Assembly (NCBI RefSeq): GCF_033568475.1
Contig: NC_133123.1
Location: 17,470,622-17,534,621 of the forward strand
DNA length: 64,000 bases
Direction: 5' to 3'
From: Henckelia pumila
Taxonomy: Eukaryota; Streptophyta; Magnoliopsida; Lamiales; Gesneriaceae
The notes beneath the pieces are model-generated. The model was not told the origin of the DNA. It saw only the letters and a list, made by a program, of their open reading frames with translations, and ran no database searches. Position numbers and translations under genes: made by a program. Positions 1-12,436 of this stretch are shown in pieces (position 1 is the first letter of the stretch; the number at the start of each line of letters is the position of its first letter).

Positions 1-1771
1 CTCGTTTATTCCCAAATGGTCATGTCCTCATGTCTGATACCTGATTTAGAGACATTGGATATTTTCACAAAGTTTTTTTTTTTTTTTTTTTGAGATAGGT
101 ATTTTCACAAAGTTTAAATAAAAATAAAAATACCAACCGAATAACGAAATGCGTATATCATATTGACAATGGTCTGAAAACCATAAAGGCTATTTTAAAA
201 ATATTAAAATAGCTTGCCTCAAAAAAAATTAAAATAACTGTTGATTAACTTAGTTTAAAACAATAAATATAAATTATGTAAAAAGATCTTATTGATGTAT
301 TCAGATATTGCATTAGGATTTATATAAACTGTAAATTCACGTTAATTTAATATTTTTTTTACATTTATCTATATCTTTTATATTCCATACCAATATTCCA
401 TGCTCTAATATATTTTGAGGTGATCGTCTAATTTTTGTTATAACAAAAACAGTTCATCATTTTATCAAAAAATATCATAAAATGTATTTGTTAACTTTTT
501 TGTTTGTTTATAACCATCGTATCTCAATAAAATATTGATTTATATTTTTGAATTTTTAAACAATCATTTTACTTCTAACAAAAAAAAAAAATTATTTGTA
601 CATATTTCGATTTGGATATTGTCACTACACGTTTTAATAAAAGTTAATTAATATTAATATGTATGCTAGTATGGGAGAGTTTGCGAAAGATTATCCTTTG
701 TAAAAGTGATTAAATTTATAGATTATAAAAAAATTAAGAAAAATTAAAAATTGGTAGTGTTTGGAAATAAATGTGAAAATCTAAAAATCAAAGTTGGGTA
801 GTGTTTGATAAATAAGTGATTAGAATGATTTTAACATTGATTTTTTTATTAGAATCATTTTTGGATAATCATAATCACCATATGACTAGCTTTTAAGTAT
901 AAATTAACACATAATTTGGGTATAAAAAACACACAAAAATGATTTTTTTTAAGTCAAAATCTAACCATCAATTTTTTTTAATGATTATAAACACTCCTTA
1001 TAAAGTTTCAAAAGATGCTAACTTTTTTTCTCATGGTAACCTAATTTTTTTTAAAAGATGCTAACTTTTTTTAATAATATTCACTTGATTCTACGCAAAA
1101 TTGCTATCACATAACTTTATTTGTCGCGTAAAACTTTTGTACTATACCTATTCGTCCTCTCGACAATGGTCAAACAATACTCTCAACAAAAATATTCCGA
1201 TGCTCAAAAGAGAAAATGTCAATAATTAAAAAAAAAATTATGAAACGAAAAATATAACACATAAATTGTCAACCAGTATATATTGAATTTTACGCATAAC
1301 ATAACCAACTAGCTATAAATGAGAAATTAACATCTTACATTTATTTATATTAGGAAGTAAAAACAAACAAAACAAAACAAAAAACTAAACTAAACTAAAC
1401 TAAACTAAAAAAAAAACCCCATGGATGGATTTTGGCACGGTGTGATCCTCCCAAGTATTTTCCCAGAAACATAGGATACCAATTTCTAAAGTTAGCTTAA
1501 AATAATCATATTAATTTCTAGTTTGATTTTAAATTTATTGAACTGTCATAATTTTTGGATCATTTTATCATTCAAAACTCTAGCCAAATCCAATTTGAAT
1601 CAACAAATAGTCAATAACGTTTCCTTACATCCATCCTAGCCATGAACCAACTTTTGTATTTTGGTCCTCGAATCAGTGTAACATCAATGTCAAAAATGTA
1701 AAGAAAACAATGTCTAGAATTAGAAAGGAGTTAATGATCCTTTTTCAAGAACAGAAGCCATTTAAAAATAG
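1..1771. other. AT-rich spacer
   Basis: No gene is seen. The stretch is AT-rich with short A and T runs. A small pentanucleotide repeat (AAACT type) lies near 1383-1410. Around 745-1000 the phrase 'agtgtttg' at the left and 'aaacactcct' at the right hint at a decayed MITE, but the ends could not be fixed. Confidence 0.5.
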
Positions 1772-3347
1772 CTATTCGATCCAAACAATCTTGCGATTCA
1801 TGTATCTGAATCTGCAAATGTCCTCAAAGAAATCATCAGCACTGCTGTGGCTGCTCTTCATCTGAAGAATCTTTATTGTCATCTTTCTTAAATTCTTAGC
1901 ATACTTTATCAGTGAATCCAACGTACTCATCTTTTGTTCAGCATTTAATGGCGATCTTACAGTCACCACGACCTGCTCGAGGCATGGAATCGAAAACCTA
2001 GAGTCTACCTGCAATATAGAAGCATGGTTCTCAGTTCAAACGAGAATGTCAAAAGGCATTAACTAAAACTTATTGAGAATCGTCATCCATCTGAGAAATG
2101 CTTCCAAATTCACTGTCCTGTGTGTTTTTACATATCCCACAAAAATCGATGTGTAATAAGTAATAACACAACAACGAAAAATTAAAAGCTTACTGGGATT
2201 TCTCGATTTAGGGACTTACATTTTTCAGGCTGTTCTTCTGGCAAAGAGCAGCAAACATGGCACCATGAATGTCAAAGGTTTGAAGCTTTGGATGGCAATT
2301 AAAAAAGTCGACTAAGTCAATCTCTGGAAAGGGGAGAAGTGTCTCGGAATCACCGGTAAATTCGACCTTCATGTAGAGGTGCTTAACCTCACTTGCCATT
2401 TGGAGCATCGTGCTAATCGCATCCCAGCACCATTGCACACCCCTAATGGACAATGTTTCCAATGCCACCAGTTTCCCAAAATCCACCGTATAAACTCTTC
2501 CTATAACACATATCAATTGAATTATCACAATTCAAATATTTTATTGAGTCCAACAAGAAATTGTACACAGACAACAGCACTACCTACAAGCCAACAAAAA
2601 AGTACCTGAATTGTTGGCAATGGAGAGATTTGTTAAGAATCGAGTTTCACGAACCCTGATAAAACTACAGCCCTGAACTTCAAGCGATGCAAGCTTTGTT
2701 GAGTTGATTGTGAGCGAGCAGTTGCCTACTCCAAAAAAATCAAGCTTGCACTGTTCAAGATGAGGATTCTCAATGGAAACATATCTCAACCCTTCACAAC
2801 CAAGAAGCAAAAGCTGGCTCAAATTAGGACAAGCATGAAGAGCAACAGAAAGCGGGTGTTCTTCCAACCTAGCACCAACTATTTCAAGATTTTTTAGCCT
2901 ATGAAAAACATCCCATTTTGGAGAATAGACCATTAAAACACCCCAAAGTTTAAGAGACTCCAGATTTGAAGCTGCTTTGATGCAATCCAACTTGGAAGGG
3001 ATTTCAGTAGAAGTCTGCTGTTCAATTATATTATCCATTCGGAGCTCAAGGTTCTTCAACGAGGGTCCTGCTATTGATAGCCATGACGCAAGGCCGGAAC
3101 TCGAAAATGGGCAATAAACCACGAGTTCCTCTAGCTTAACAACTGACAAAACCATTTGTCTCACTATGGCATCAGGAGTGTTTCCACTGGTGAGAGTGTC
3201 AAAAAGATTTCTGGGGAAAATTAAACTCCTCAAATAGGGCAATGAATCTTTCCATCTCTTGGAGACACAGTTGCAAGAGGCTACATCCTTAGCATTGCTG
3301 ATTAGGGATAAAATTTGTTGGACTATAGCATCAGGTAGCGACTCCAT
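1772..3347 (-). CDS. F-box/LRR (RNI-like) protein, three coding exons
   Basis: Probable substrate-recognition subunit of an SCF ubiquitin ligase; the substrate is unknown. Coding exons on the minus strand are 3347-2606, 2500-2220 and 2008-1772, each bounded by GT-AG, giving 419 aa. The frame is kept across both junctions (phase 1, then phase 0). Residues 1-45 form an F-box (MESLPDAIVQQILSLISNAK, then CNCVSKRWKD). The rest shows leucine-rich segments such as LESLKLWGVL, LKNLEIVGA and LSQLLLLGC, ending in a C-terminal FBD-like part. I chose the ATG at 3347 because a pyrimidine tract plus CAG at 3351 looks like the acceptor of a 5' UTR intron, with a donor (TT/GTGAGT) at 3810/3809. A TATA box lies at 3931-3936. 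It resembles the Arabidopsis At1g10780 type from memory. The family is sure; the exact orthologue is not. Confidence 0.88.
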
Positions 3348-3900
3348 TATCTGGGGGAAATAATCAAACACTTAACGTCCAATCTTAAAACAGCAAAACA
3401 CGGTGAAACTTTAAAAAATGCAAGCATACATTGGCCATTAAATCCACAAAACCAAAAAAGTAAAAGGGTTCATCTTATACAGAAAGCCAAACAGATTTAG
3501 CTGAAGCGTACCGTAATCAAAATCAACAAATGGGAAATTACCACAACACACTACACCTAATTAGAGAAACACAAAATCAATTGACAAAGCACCAACATAA
3601 TTTTGTTGACAACTAATAGCATTCCCAATTAATTTTCAAGAATGAACAGTCATCGCAGTTTGAATGAGTGCCAACAATTCCGATAAAAACCCAGATAAAC
3701 AAACATCCATAAATCACTGTAGCACACACCCACACCCAATTACACACGCATTTCATCTGATTTTAAGCACACCCAGCAGATGGAAGATACATAAAAGGAG
3801 CTGACTCACAAGAAAGATGGAAATTTCTCTCCTGGAAGCTGGGGCAAGAAACTAGTGCTGGAATTGGCTTCGATTCAAAGGAAAGATTGAAATAATGGAG
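3348..3900 (-). other. 5' UTR with intron of the F-box gene
   Basis: The untranslated first exon is about 3900-3810 and the intron about 3809-3351, inferred from donor TT/GTGAGT and acceptor CCCCCAG/ATAATGG. The ATG lies three bases into the second exon. No cDNA is available to confirm this. Confidence 0.6.
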
Positions 3901-3930
3901 AGAGAGGGTGGCGGAAGTGTTAGGCGCGGC

Positions 3931-3936
3931 TTTATA
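3931..3936 (-). promoter_or_regulatory. TATA box of the F-box gene
   Basis: TATAAA on the minus strand, about 30 bp upstream of the inferred transcript start near 3900 and in front of the 5' UTR exon. Confidence 0.5.
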
Positions 3937-4253
3937 AGAAGAAGGTTTTCAAATTTTGAAAGAGAGATTTGTTTCATATTTTGGAGTTCGATTCAGAAAA
4001 CGAAATGCATGGAAATTTTTGAAGCCCGCCTTGCTTCGTTTTCCACCCTTTTTAAAATTATTTCGACCGTTCATGCTTTTATTTTATGGTACTCTTTGGT
4101 TTCATTTTCTACATTTTTGCACAAAAATATAGTATTTTCGAAAAAATTATGATTAGGAAAAGTCAATTTTGTTTGATTTTTTATTATTTGGAAAATTTGC
4201 TTTCCTCCTGTGGAAAAAATTGGAAAATCGACTCTAACTATATGTGTTTTTTT

Positions 4254-4327
<74 letters not shown>
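4254..4327. repeat. (AAT)n microsatellite
   Basis: About 24 uninterrupted TAA/ATA/AAT triplets. The poly-Asn and poly-Ile reading frames across it are artefacts of the repeat. Confidence 0.97.
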
Positions 4328-4329
<2 letters not shown>

Positions 4330-5230
4330 CTGTTTCGATTGTTCTATATATCTAATATCCTAACGTTTGAGCTTTGTAACACATTACTTTACCATGATTT
4401 TAAATCGCATATTTGATCAATTAAATGTATTTGGACGCTACTGAAGCTGTTATTGACATCTTTTAGATATTAGATTCTTTTAAATGGTTGATCTTGGAGG
4501 CTAAGGTTTTCGCTAAAAAAAAGTAGGTGACCAATCTTTTCACTTTTTTAAATTGTTGAATAACATATTTCACCATATTGCACGTAGTAAGTGTTTTGAA
4601 ATTTATTTGATGTATCATATATCATTTAACTTAACGTTATTCATTAGAGGGAAAAACATATTTGTACTCAATTTATCAAATTTATTTATTTTAAATATTT
4701 TTTATGCTCAATAATTTTATTGAATTTAAGTAACTCACGTATGAATTAACGATAATTTACATTCTTCCGTAATAATCACAATTCCATTTTTAGGATGACA
4801 AAATTGTAATTCGTCATTTATCATAATTTTAATATCAAAATTAATAAATCAAAGTAAAAATGATAATGCTTATCGCTTTATATATCATTATTTCACATCC
4901 TATAAAAACATTTTACAAATTATAGTATAATTTCCACGTATAATTTTTCTCACTAATTAAACGCAATATTTTAGACATAAAAAATAATATATATTAATGA
5001 GTATAGTTCCGACCATATATCTATTCACAAAATTAATTCGTGAAATAATATCATAAAATTTTTGTGAATATAATTTTTAACTTGTATTTATTAACTAACA
5101 ATACATATGCTTCGATTTGGTTAAATTAGGAACCGTTTAGGGTAAGATTCATTGTTAAATTCAAGGAACAAAAGATACTTTGATTATTTAAATCATTCTT
5201 CATCAATTTTTAAGAAATCCCCTCCGACAT
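4328..5230. other. AT-rich spacer
   Basis: No coding potential and no clear element ends seen. Confidence 0.5.
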
Positions 5231-5247
5231 AACGTGGGTTAGCTGAC

Positions 5248-5442
5248 TTCGGGGGAAAAAAACTTAGTATAAGCTACATCGGGAGTGTTTCACCCCCTAA
5301 TTCAACACCATTAATCATGTGGGTCCCTTGTATTTTTATGGAAATTGACATATGTGTGGATGATCCAATGACTAATATTTGACCACATCATGGGGGGAGA
5401 AGTACTCCAGGTGTAGCATAGAATAATCCGAAAAAAAAAAAA
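5248..5442. mobile_element. poly(A)-tailed insertion with 17-bp target duplication
   Basis: The 17-mer AACGTGGGTTAGCTGAC occurs at 5231-5247 and again at 5443-5459. The 195 bp between them end in a pure A run directly before the second copy. Flanking repeats plus a 3' A tail are the mark of LINE-type target-primed retroposition. Inside, 5273-5417 has inverted ends (GCTACATC with GTGTAGC, then GGGAGT with ACTCC), so the payload itself looks like a short TIR element. No pol III A or B box was recognised, so a SINE is not claimed. Confidence 0.6.
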
Positions 5443-5459
5443 AACGTGGGTTAGCTGAC

Positions 5460-5979
5460 AATACCCGTGTTTGGTTCCGGTGATGAGATAATTGATGGAT
5501 TGATAATTTAGTGGATAATTTAAATAATAAATTTAAAAGTGTATTGTTTTGGTGTGAATGATAAAGATAAACAGATTCTATGTGTATAATTGTTTGTTAC
5601 TCTTGATAAACTCTTGCATAGATATTATTCAATATTCACTTACCAAAAATGTCCTCCACTAACGTTTACAACCTTTCAACCACAAATCTTTGTGGGATCA
5701 TCTCGGAACAACCACTTGGTTCACAAACATTGTTCATCATCTTTTGAGTTATTCTCGTTCATCTCAGATCAACAAATACGATATTCCTAAGGTATTTAAT
5801 ACGGTAAATGATATTTCTCTATATTGGCTGGATAATATAGATTTTATTATCGAATTTGATGCAATCTAAAAAATAATCTCCCCACGGTGTTTAAAAATAT
5901 TTTCACTTCTACGATATCCCGACTTATACACATGTAATCGATGGTAAATTATTGAATTAGATTTGATATTCACTTCATT
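5460..5979. other. spacer between poly(A) insertion and hAT relic
   Basis: No gene recognised. A 66-codon open frame near 5590-5790 has no recognisable domain and is probably chance. Confidence 0.5.
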
Positions 5980-8900
5980 CAGGGACGGATCCAGGAATTA
6001 GAAGGGGGGAGGCTTGAACTTAATATAATAAATTATATATTATTATCAAAAAATATATTATATATATAAATATTATACTGTTCAAAAAATTTGAGCCCTA
6101 CGAGATTTTGAAACATAAATTCATCTATAACAGAATCTACATCTATATCCTTACCTAAATATCGTTCAATATAGAGTGTCAAACAATCGACAAGAAAGTC
6201 ATCTTCCATTTTATTGTGAAGTGCCGTCTTCACATGCTTCATTGCTGAAAATGCTCGCTCGGTAGTGGCGGTAGAAACAGGTAACGTCAAAATAAGATGA
6301 ATCAATCTAGTCAACATAACGTAAATTTTTGACTGCCCACTCTCAGTCAATTGTTGGCACAACTCAACAAGTGTCGAAACCTTCAAATTCTGCATAACGT
6401 CAAGTTTATAATGTACCAATTCATACTCCAAAGCAATGATATCTTGATATGTGAAATATTTAGGATAAAAATTCGTAGAAAGCTTGCAAATATCATCACT
6501 GTTAAATGAGTCAAATGAATTTTTCGGTCTAAATTTGTACTAAGAGAAAGAAGTTCCACTGATGACTCATTAAACCGAGTATTTAACTCCATCAAGATGA
6601 AATCTATTGCTGCATTAAAAACATCAAAGTGGTAATGATGCTCAACTGTGATTTGCTGACGGGAATGACCGATCTTGTATAAACAATCAAGGTTAGGCAC
6701 ATAAATTTCATTTCTTGAACAAAAAACTTTTACTCCATGAATAAATTCTTCCCATTCAAATTCTCTAAGTTCTTGAAGGATAGTTTTGGTAGTGGAGACA
6801 AATGCAAAAGCTGTCAAAATGTCTTGAGATTTTCTTTGAAGAATTTGACAAAGAGTATTTGTTTTTCTCATAATTTTATGCATCAAGTGCAAAATGAACA
6901 CAAATTCAAAGCTTGCCATGTTTCTATAAATCCCCCGAACTTCAGCCTTAGCTCTTCCATTTGGATAATTTTCACTAAGAACTTCAAAAACTTTGCAAGT
7001 TGCAGCGTACATACGTATCAATATTTTTATCGAGTCATAGTCAGAACTCCAACGAGTAGCTCCTTCTCGCTACAAATTACCAATCTGATTGGCCCCACTT
7101 CCAGAATCACGTTCTTCAGTTGCCAACATATGCTCAATTTCATTTCTCTGTGCAGTATGCAACTCAGCAATGCTCTTGGTGGAAGAAGTGACAATATTAA
7201 CAATATTATCCAAATGAGAAAAGAAATGCCAAATAACATTGACATCCTTGGCTGTAGAAACCAATGTCAGTTGTAATAGATGAGCAAAACAGTGAACATA
7301 ATATGCATATGGACAATCTCTAATAAATAATGTCTGAAGTCCATTCCACGCGCCACACATATTACTAGCACCATCATATCTTTGGCCTCTAATTTTCTTA
7401 ACTTGGAGGTCATGATAAACAAGAACATATGATATTTCTTTTTTCAGATTCAATGAGGTAGTGTCACTAACACTTTTGATGGCAAGAAATCTTTCTGTCA
7501 AAATCCCATTATTATTCACAAACCTCAAGATAATGATCATTTGTTCTCTTTTAGATATATCTCGTGCTTCATCAACAATAATAGAGAAACAATTATCTCC
7601 AATTTCTTCACGAAATCATTTGTCGTACTCTATTGGCCATAATATGCAAAATCTCTTTCTGAATTTTTGGAGAAATATATTGGGCATTTTTGGGAGCATT
7701 CTCAAGTATAACTTCATAAATTTTTGTACTTATTTTTGCAAAAGCCTTCACCAACTTAAGAAAATTCTCACGATTAAATGAAGATAAAAATTCATCATTA
7801 CCTCTAAAGGCACAACCTTGAAGTGCTAGCCAGCGAACAACCACAATTGAGGTCCTCAGACGCAAATGATTTTTCTCCTTTTCCTCTTTATATTGGGCAT
7901 GCATAAATTTGTCAATATGTTGTGAGGGTCTCATCAAATTTTCAGCCCTTCTCTCGCACATAATATGAGGCGAAGATGCTGCAAAAACAATATGAGCAAG
8001 AAATGCACGTCTTTCCTTGGTTTACTCTAATCCAATTGTCAAATCCTCCATTGACAAGTGCTGAAATATTAGTTGAATTAACATTATTCAGAAAAAGAAA
8101 ATAATAAAAACAATATGCCTTATTTGTAGAAGGCGAATACTCCAACCAATGAAATCTCTGGAATCATTTTTTTAAAAACGACGATTCTGACTTCCAAATT
8201 TTATAACCGGATACTCCAACATATCTGGTTGATAAGGTCCCATTTTCAGATATGAACGTCTTATCCCATCTCGTAGATTAACATTATATTCACATATTTG
8301 TTTTTTTTTTTCAGATCTCGTTCAATACAATTGGAGGATGACTGATGGTCGTTTCTAGGTGAGGAAATTGAAGGAATTTGGACACTAATTGGAAGACTTT
8401 CACTAAATTGATGGTCCATTGTAGAGACTGTAGAAATTGAAGTATTTTCACTAGTTTAATGATCTCTTTTTTTAAAGAAAGAAGATATCAATGTTTTTCC
8501 TTTCTTTGAGCAGATTGATGCTCTATTTTGTAATAGTTTAATTTATATTCCTAAAAAAATAATAAGATAACAATCAAAAAAATAACAATCAATTTATCAC
8601 CCATGTCTTTATTTAGCAATTAAAGTTTGTAAGGGAAAATATTTTAATAAATAAATTGCATACGAAAAATTATTTTAATAAAAAAAAAAATCCAGTGGCA
8701 TTAATAAGTAATCCACTTATACATAAACCCACGCATATTACATACACTGATACATATAAATAAAAAAATTCACAACCCTAGTACATATAAAGGAGAAAAT
8801 AATGGTGGTCCAACTTAATTCTATGTAAATTCGTCAAATTTATATCGATATTATTACTTCAATGCCTGCCAATTTCAAAGTAAATAAGAAGTGCATTTAC

Positions 8901-9467
8901 ATATTATTTAATTATAAAAAAATTTAAATAATAATATTTTTAGGAAACATAAATTAAAAAGTAATGCTAACAAATCATGTAGAAGATGCAACACTAAATG
9001 CAAATGGGGGTGTGATGATTTAAATATTAAATAGACTTGCTTGACAAAGTATTCTAACTTCCAAGACCGACCCGAAAAGAATCTGATCGAAAAATCCTCA
9101 AATATTGGTCATCGAAATGAACATGGATACAAAAAAAAAAAAAAAAACAGATGATCAAAGAAATTGTATGATTAAGAAATCCGAAAGGAGAAAACAAAAA
9201 AATTAAAAAATTAAATTAACCTGCGTTGGAGGGAGACTGCCGATGTCGTTGTCCAATCACCAATGTTTATGCTGTGAGAAGAACAAAATCTTAAATTGAG
9301 AAAAGGCAACAAAGTGATAATTAAATTTTATGGAGATGGGCTGGACTTGAAAGGGTGGGCTGGCTAGAATAGAGAGATGAACAATTATATGGGTACTGGG
9401 TAGTAAAAAAAAATAAAAATTTGGCTGGGCTACAGCCCACCACAACCTTTGAAAGCATTCGTCCTTG
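5980..9467 (-). mobile_element. decayed hAT transposon (TTF-zinc-finger / DUF4371 type)
   Basis: The left end reads CAGGGACGGATCC at 5980. The right end is its imperfect inverse (ATTCGTCCTTG, ending at 9467), about 10 of 13 positions alike. Both match the usual 'CAGxGGCGGATC' style of this plant hAT group. The transposase remnant reads on the minus strand between. No clean 8-bp target duplication was found (acttcatt against acattgac), which suits an old copy. The span is 3.5 kb. Confidence 0.75.
6033..8500 (-). pseudogene. hAT transposase remnant (TTF zinc finger, DUF4371, hAT dimerisation)
   Basis: In minus-strand order there is an N-terminal part with the TTF-type zinc-finger neighbourhood (about 8500-7942, including VNGGFDNW), a DUF4371-like part (7961-7070, including LALQGCAFRGNDE and RGQRYDGASNMCG), a middle part of the RNase H-like fold (7021-6440) and the C-terminal hAT dimerisation segment (6431-6090, including LPVSTATTERAFSAMKHVKT). 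The pieces lie in different frames with stops between them: at least four breaks across the coding region. It encodes no functional transposase. Plant proteins of this type are often annotated as 'zinc finger MYM-type protein 1-like'. Confidence 0.85.
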
Positions 9468-9526
9468 ACATTGACTGTGCCATGCTAGCTGCAATAGACA
9501 GATCAAACATGTGGGCAAAAGGGTAG

Positions 9527-11624
9527 TGTAAGGCCCGGGATTAATTAGAAATTAATCCGAATTTAATTTGATTTTAATCCGAGTATATTTAATTTGGGAA
9601 TATTTAGAGTTTCGATTTAAATTCTAATATTCTTAAATTATTTAGGATTGAAATTGAATTAAAATAAGGGTCGAGGACCAAATTGTAATTATTGAAGAGT
9701 TGAGGGACTAAAGTGCAATTTTGATTGAAAGTTATCAGATTTGAAATATAATTATCAGCATGATACGTGTATTGTTGGTAGAGAATTCAGAAAATAAGAA
9801 CAGAGCCCGTTCTTCTTCATTTGTCCTTTGAAACTTTGAGTTTCAATTTGCCGTAACTTTTGAACCGGTTATCCGATTTCGATTCCGTAAATTGTTCTGG
9901 AATCCTTACGACGAGGGCTTCGATCTCGTGTAAGTTTTATGTTGTGTTATATGGATTTCGAAATCAATAAATGGCAGATATCAGATGTTGAGTTTTCGAT
10001 TATGTTTATCGATGTTTATGCGATTCTATATCGAAACCGGATTGATGAGTTTGTATTACATGTATCCAATCTTGATTCCAGCATGTTAATCGATTTTTAT
10101 AGCTATTGAGATGAGGATTTGAATGATTTATCAGCTGGTTATTGACTTGAATATACGTATGATTTGGGTTTTGAAGTTAGAAGTGGTTTCGGAATTACGT
10201 CGGTTACCGATTTTCAATCGCTACGCTGTCGATTCGAGTTTTTGGATCATTTTGATAGCCTATATCTGAGCTGAAGTTGTTATCTTGATGATGTGAATGT
10301 TATAGCATTTTTATTCTTCAATTTCAGTTGAGTTTGAAGGCTAAACGACACAAGACGCCGACTTAAACCGACGAAGAAAGAGTTGAGGTTTGAAATGCGA
10401 TTGATTGATGAATTCTTGATGGTTTTGATTCGTTTCTGAAATGATAATCTTGAATGAAGTTTGATATGAGTATTTTGGTTATTATATTTCAGATTGAAGA
10501 GTTCAGAACCAAAATAAACGAAGGTATAATGACGACATCGCGAAGTAGGGACTTTGAAACTCAAGAACGACTAATCTTGAGTTGGCCCGCAAAAATCACA
10601 TACTTGTTTATGTTTTTGATTTGATTGTGATGTTATCGATCCATCTCAGGTAGTGGATCTTTATATTCGAGTTGATATGATGCTATATTGAATTGATTCT
10701 ATGCCAAGGTTGCTGTTAACCTTATTTGCGAGTCGGTTACGAACTCGTTAGATGGATATCCATGTCAAGATCAGTTATGAACCTTGATGGCTTTGAAGTT
10801 ATGTGAATCAATTCGTGTATAAAGCGTTTACGTACTCTATTTGTTGAGTCGAGTTTAAATAAAGTCAAGATGATTTATTTAACGCTTTCTATATGTTGGT
10901 TATACTGAGAATGTTTTCTCACCGGAGTTTATCTGGCTGTTGTCTTGTTTTGTATGTATGCATGACAACAGAAGGGGCAGGAGCTATTCATCGACGTCAT
11001 TGACAGCTGGGAGAGAGTTTAGCACGTGAGGACTCGGGTTGTAGATGATGTCTTGAACTTTAGAAGCACTAAACCTTAGTTATGTTGGTTTGGATTACAT
11101 GTATGACATTTGAGTTAGTTATTGTCGTTTACGATCTTTAGCAACTTGTTCGATGTAATAAAATGCATGTATAGATGCTTGTGACCTTGGTTATATGTAT
11201 ATGCAGGTTTTGGAATTGATATATCATGTATTGGACCATGTTTTGATGATTTAGATTGGAAGGAATCGGATTGACAACAAAATGTATTTCTGCAGATTTT
11301 CTGGAAATTTGAAGCCCGCTCGATCCACAGAAGTTGACGGATCGAGCGAGCCCTGTATTTTGCAAAATAGAGAATTTAGTTTTTGGCTCGCTCGATCCGC
11401 AGAAGTTGACGGATCGAGCGAGACCAAATTTTGTTCCATCCGAGAGTTGAGCAATTGTGCTCGCTCGATCGGGTGTTTTTCACCGATCGAGCGAGACACT
11501 GAAATTTTAAAAAAAAAAAAAAAAATTTTTTTACTTGGCTCTTGGTTTATTTAATTGATGTTTAATGAATGTTAATTGTTCATTAATTGCCTTAAGATGA
11601 GATTAGCAATCCGAGGTCCCCATA
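9527..11624 (+). mobile_element. solo LTR, 2.1 kb, GGTAG target duplication
   Basis: The sequence starts TGTAAGGCCCGGGATTAATT, in the style of plant Ty3/Gypsy LTRs, and ends after ...GAGGTCCCC. The 5-mer GGTAG sits directly before it (9522-9526) and directly after it (11625-11629), as expected of integrase. No internal coding region is present, so it is a solo LTR left by recombination. Near its 3' end lie three inverted-repeat units built on CTCGATC...GATCGAGCGAG (about 11317-11494). Old fossil. Confidence 0.8.
11317..11494. repeat. three GATCGAGCGAG hairpin units inside the solo LTR
   Basis: Three units of about 35 bp pair GCTCGATC with GATCGAGC around a short loop. Two share the loop 'AGAAGTTGAC' and the third has a different loop. 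They lie close together near 11317-11352, 11386-11423 and 11460-11494. Confidence 0.85.
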
Positions 11625-11629
11625 GGTAG

Positions 11630-12330
11630 AAAGTCCAAAAATCCATAATCCGAGACACTGTATACATTTGGGCTTTTAATAATACTATCTCCAATACCCA
11701 AACAGCAGTACCGTGTTTTTTATTGTGAACATTTACTTATACCGGGCCTTTGGTATAAGCAAATTCCACCAAAAAAATGCAACCAAACATTAGATAGTAG
11801 GCTTATCCTAATGTAATCTAGGCTACCAAACACAGAATTTGTTCAAGATTGTTGATATTAACAATTTCAAAATTTTTGTTGTCTATAACTCTACTTTATG
11901 CCTAAAGTGTAAAATTTATTCATAGATAGAATGTACAAAAAATGTAGTGTAAATTGATCCATTTGTTTATTTATTTATTTTTGAATAAATGAAGTAAAAG
12001 TTGAAGCAGCAATTGGAGCGGACAACCATAATATGCATAGTTTGTGTTATTGTTCCAACATATATGCGCTATACGAACAATTTGATGCACCTTTGAGACA
12101 TTACGCAAAAAATAACAGCGAAGTTTTCCAGTGTAATTGAAGTGTGGGAAAGTAAGGGATTTTGTTTACTAATTACTCATATTTTTATACTTTAGAAGTG
12201 ATTTATATTTATATAGTGTTCAATTTAATGTCTATTTTCGGTTGTATTATTATTTTTATTGCCGATTAGAAAAATCCAATAAATCTCATCAAAACACCAA
12301 GAACATTATTCAACTGTGATCTAAAACAAA
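11630..12330. other. spacer downstream of the propeller gene
   Basis: No gene recognised. AT-rich, with the phrase 'ctaccaaacaca' near 11822 that could be one end of a decayed MITE. Confidence 0.4.
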
Positions 12331-12335
12331 CTCCA

Positions 12336-12341
12336 TTTATT
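12336..12341 (-). terminator. AATAAA polyadenylation signal
   Basis: AATAAA on the minus strand about 96 bp past the stop codon of the propeller gene. Suggested by position only. Confidence 0.45.
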
Positions 12342-12436
12342 ATGACAATTTTACATACATGGGATCGTACAAACGTTAGATTTCAGCAAGAAGCAACTCT
12401 CTTCCAAGAATTGAGGTATAACCACAAGCTTAAAAG

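Noticed and set aside
4086-4416. Open frames with long Asn or Ile runs
   Set aside because: They are translations of the (AAT)n microsatellite with no other protein features.
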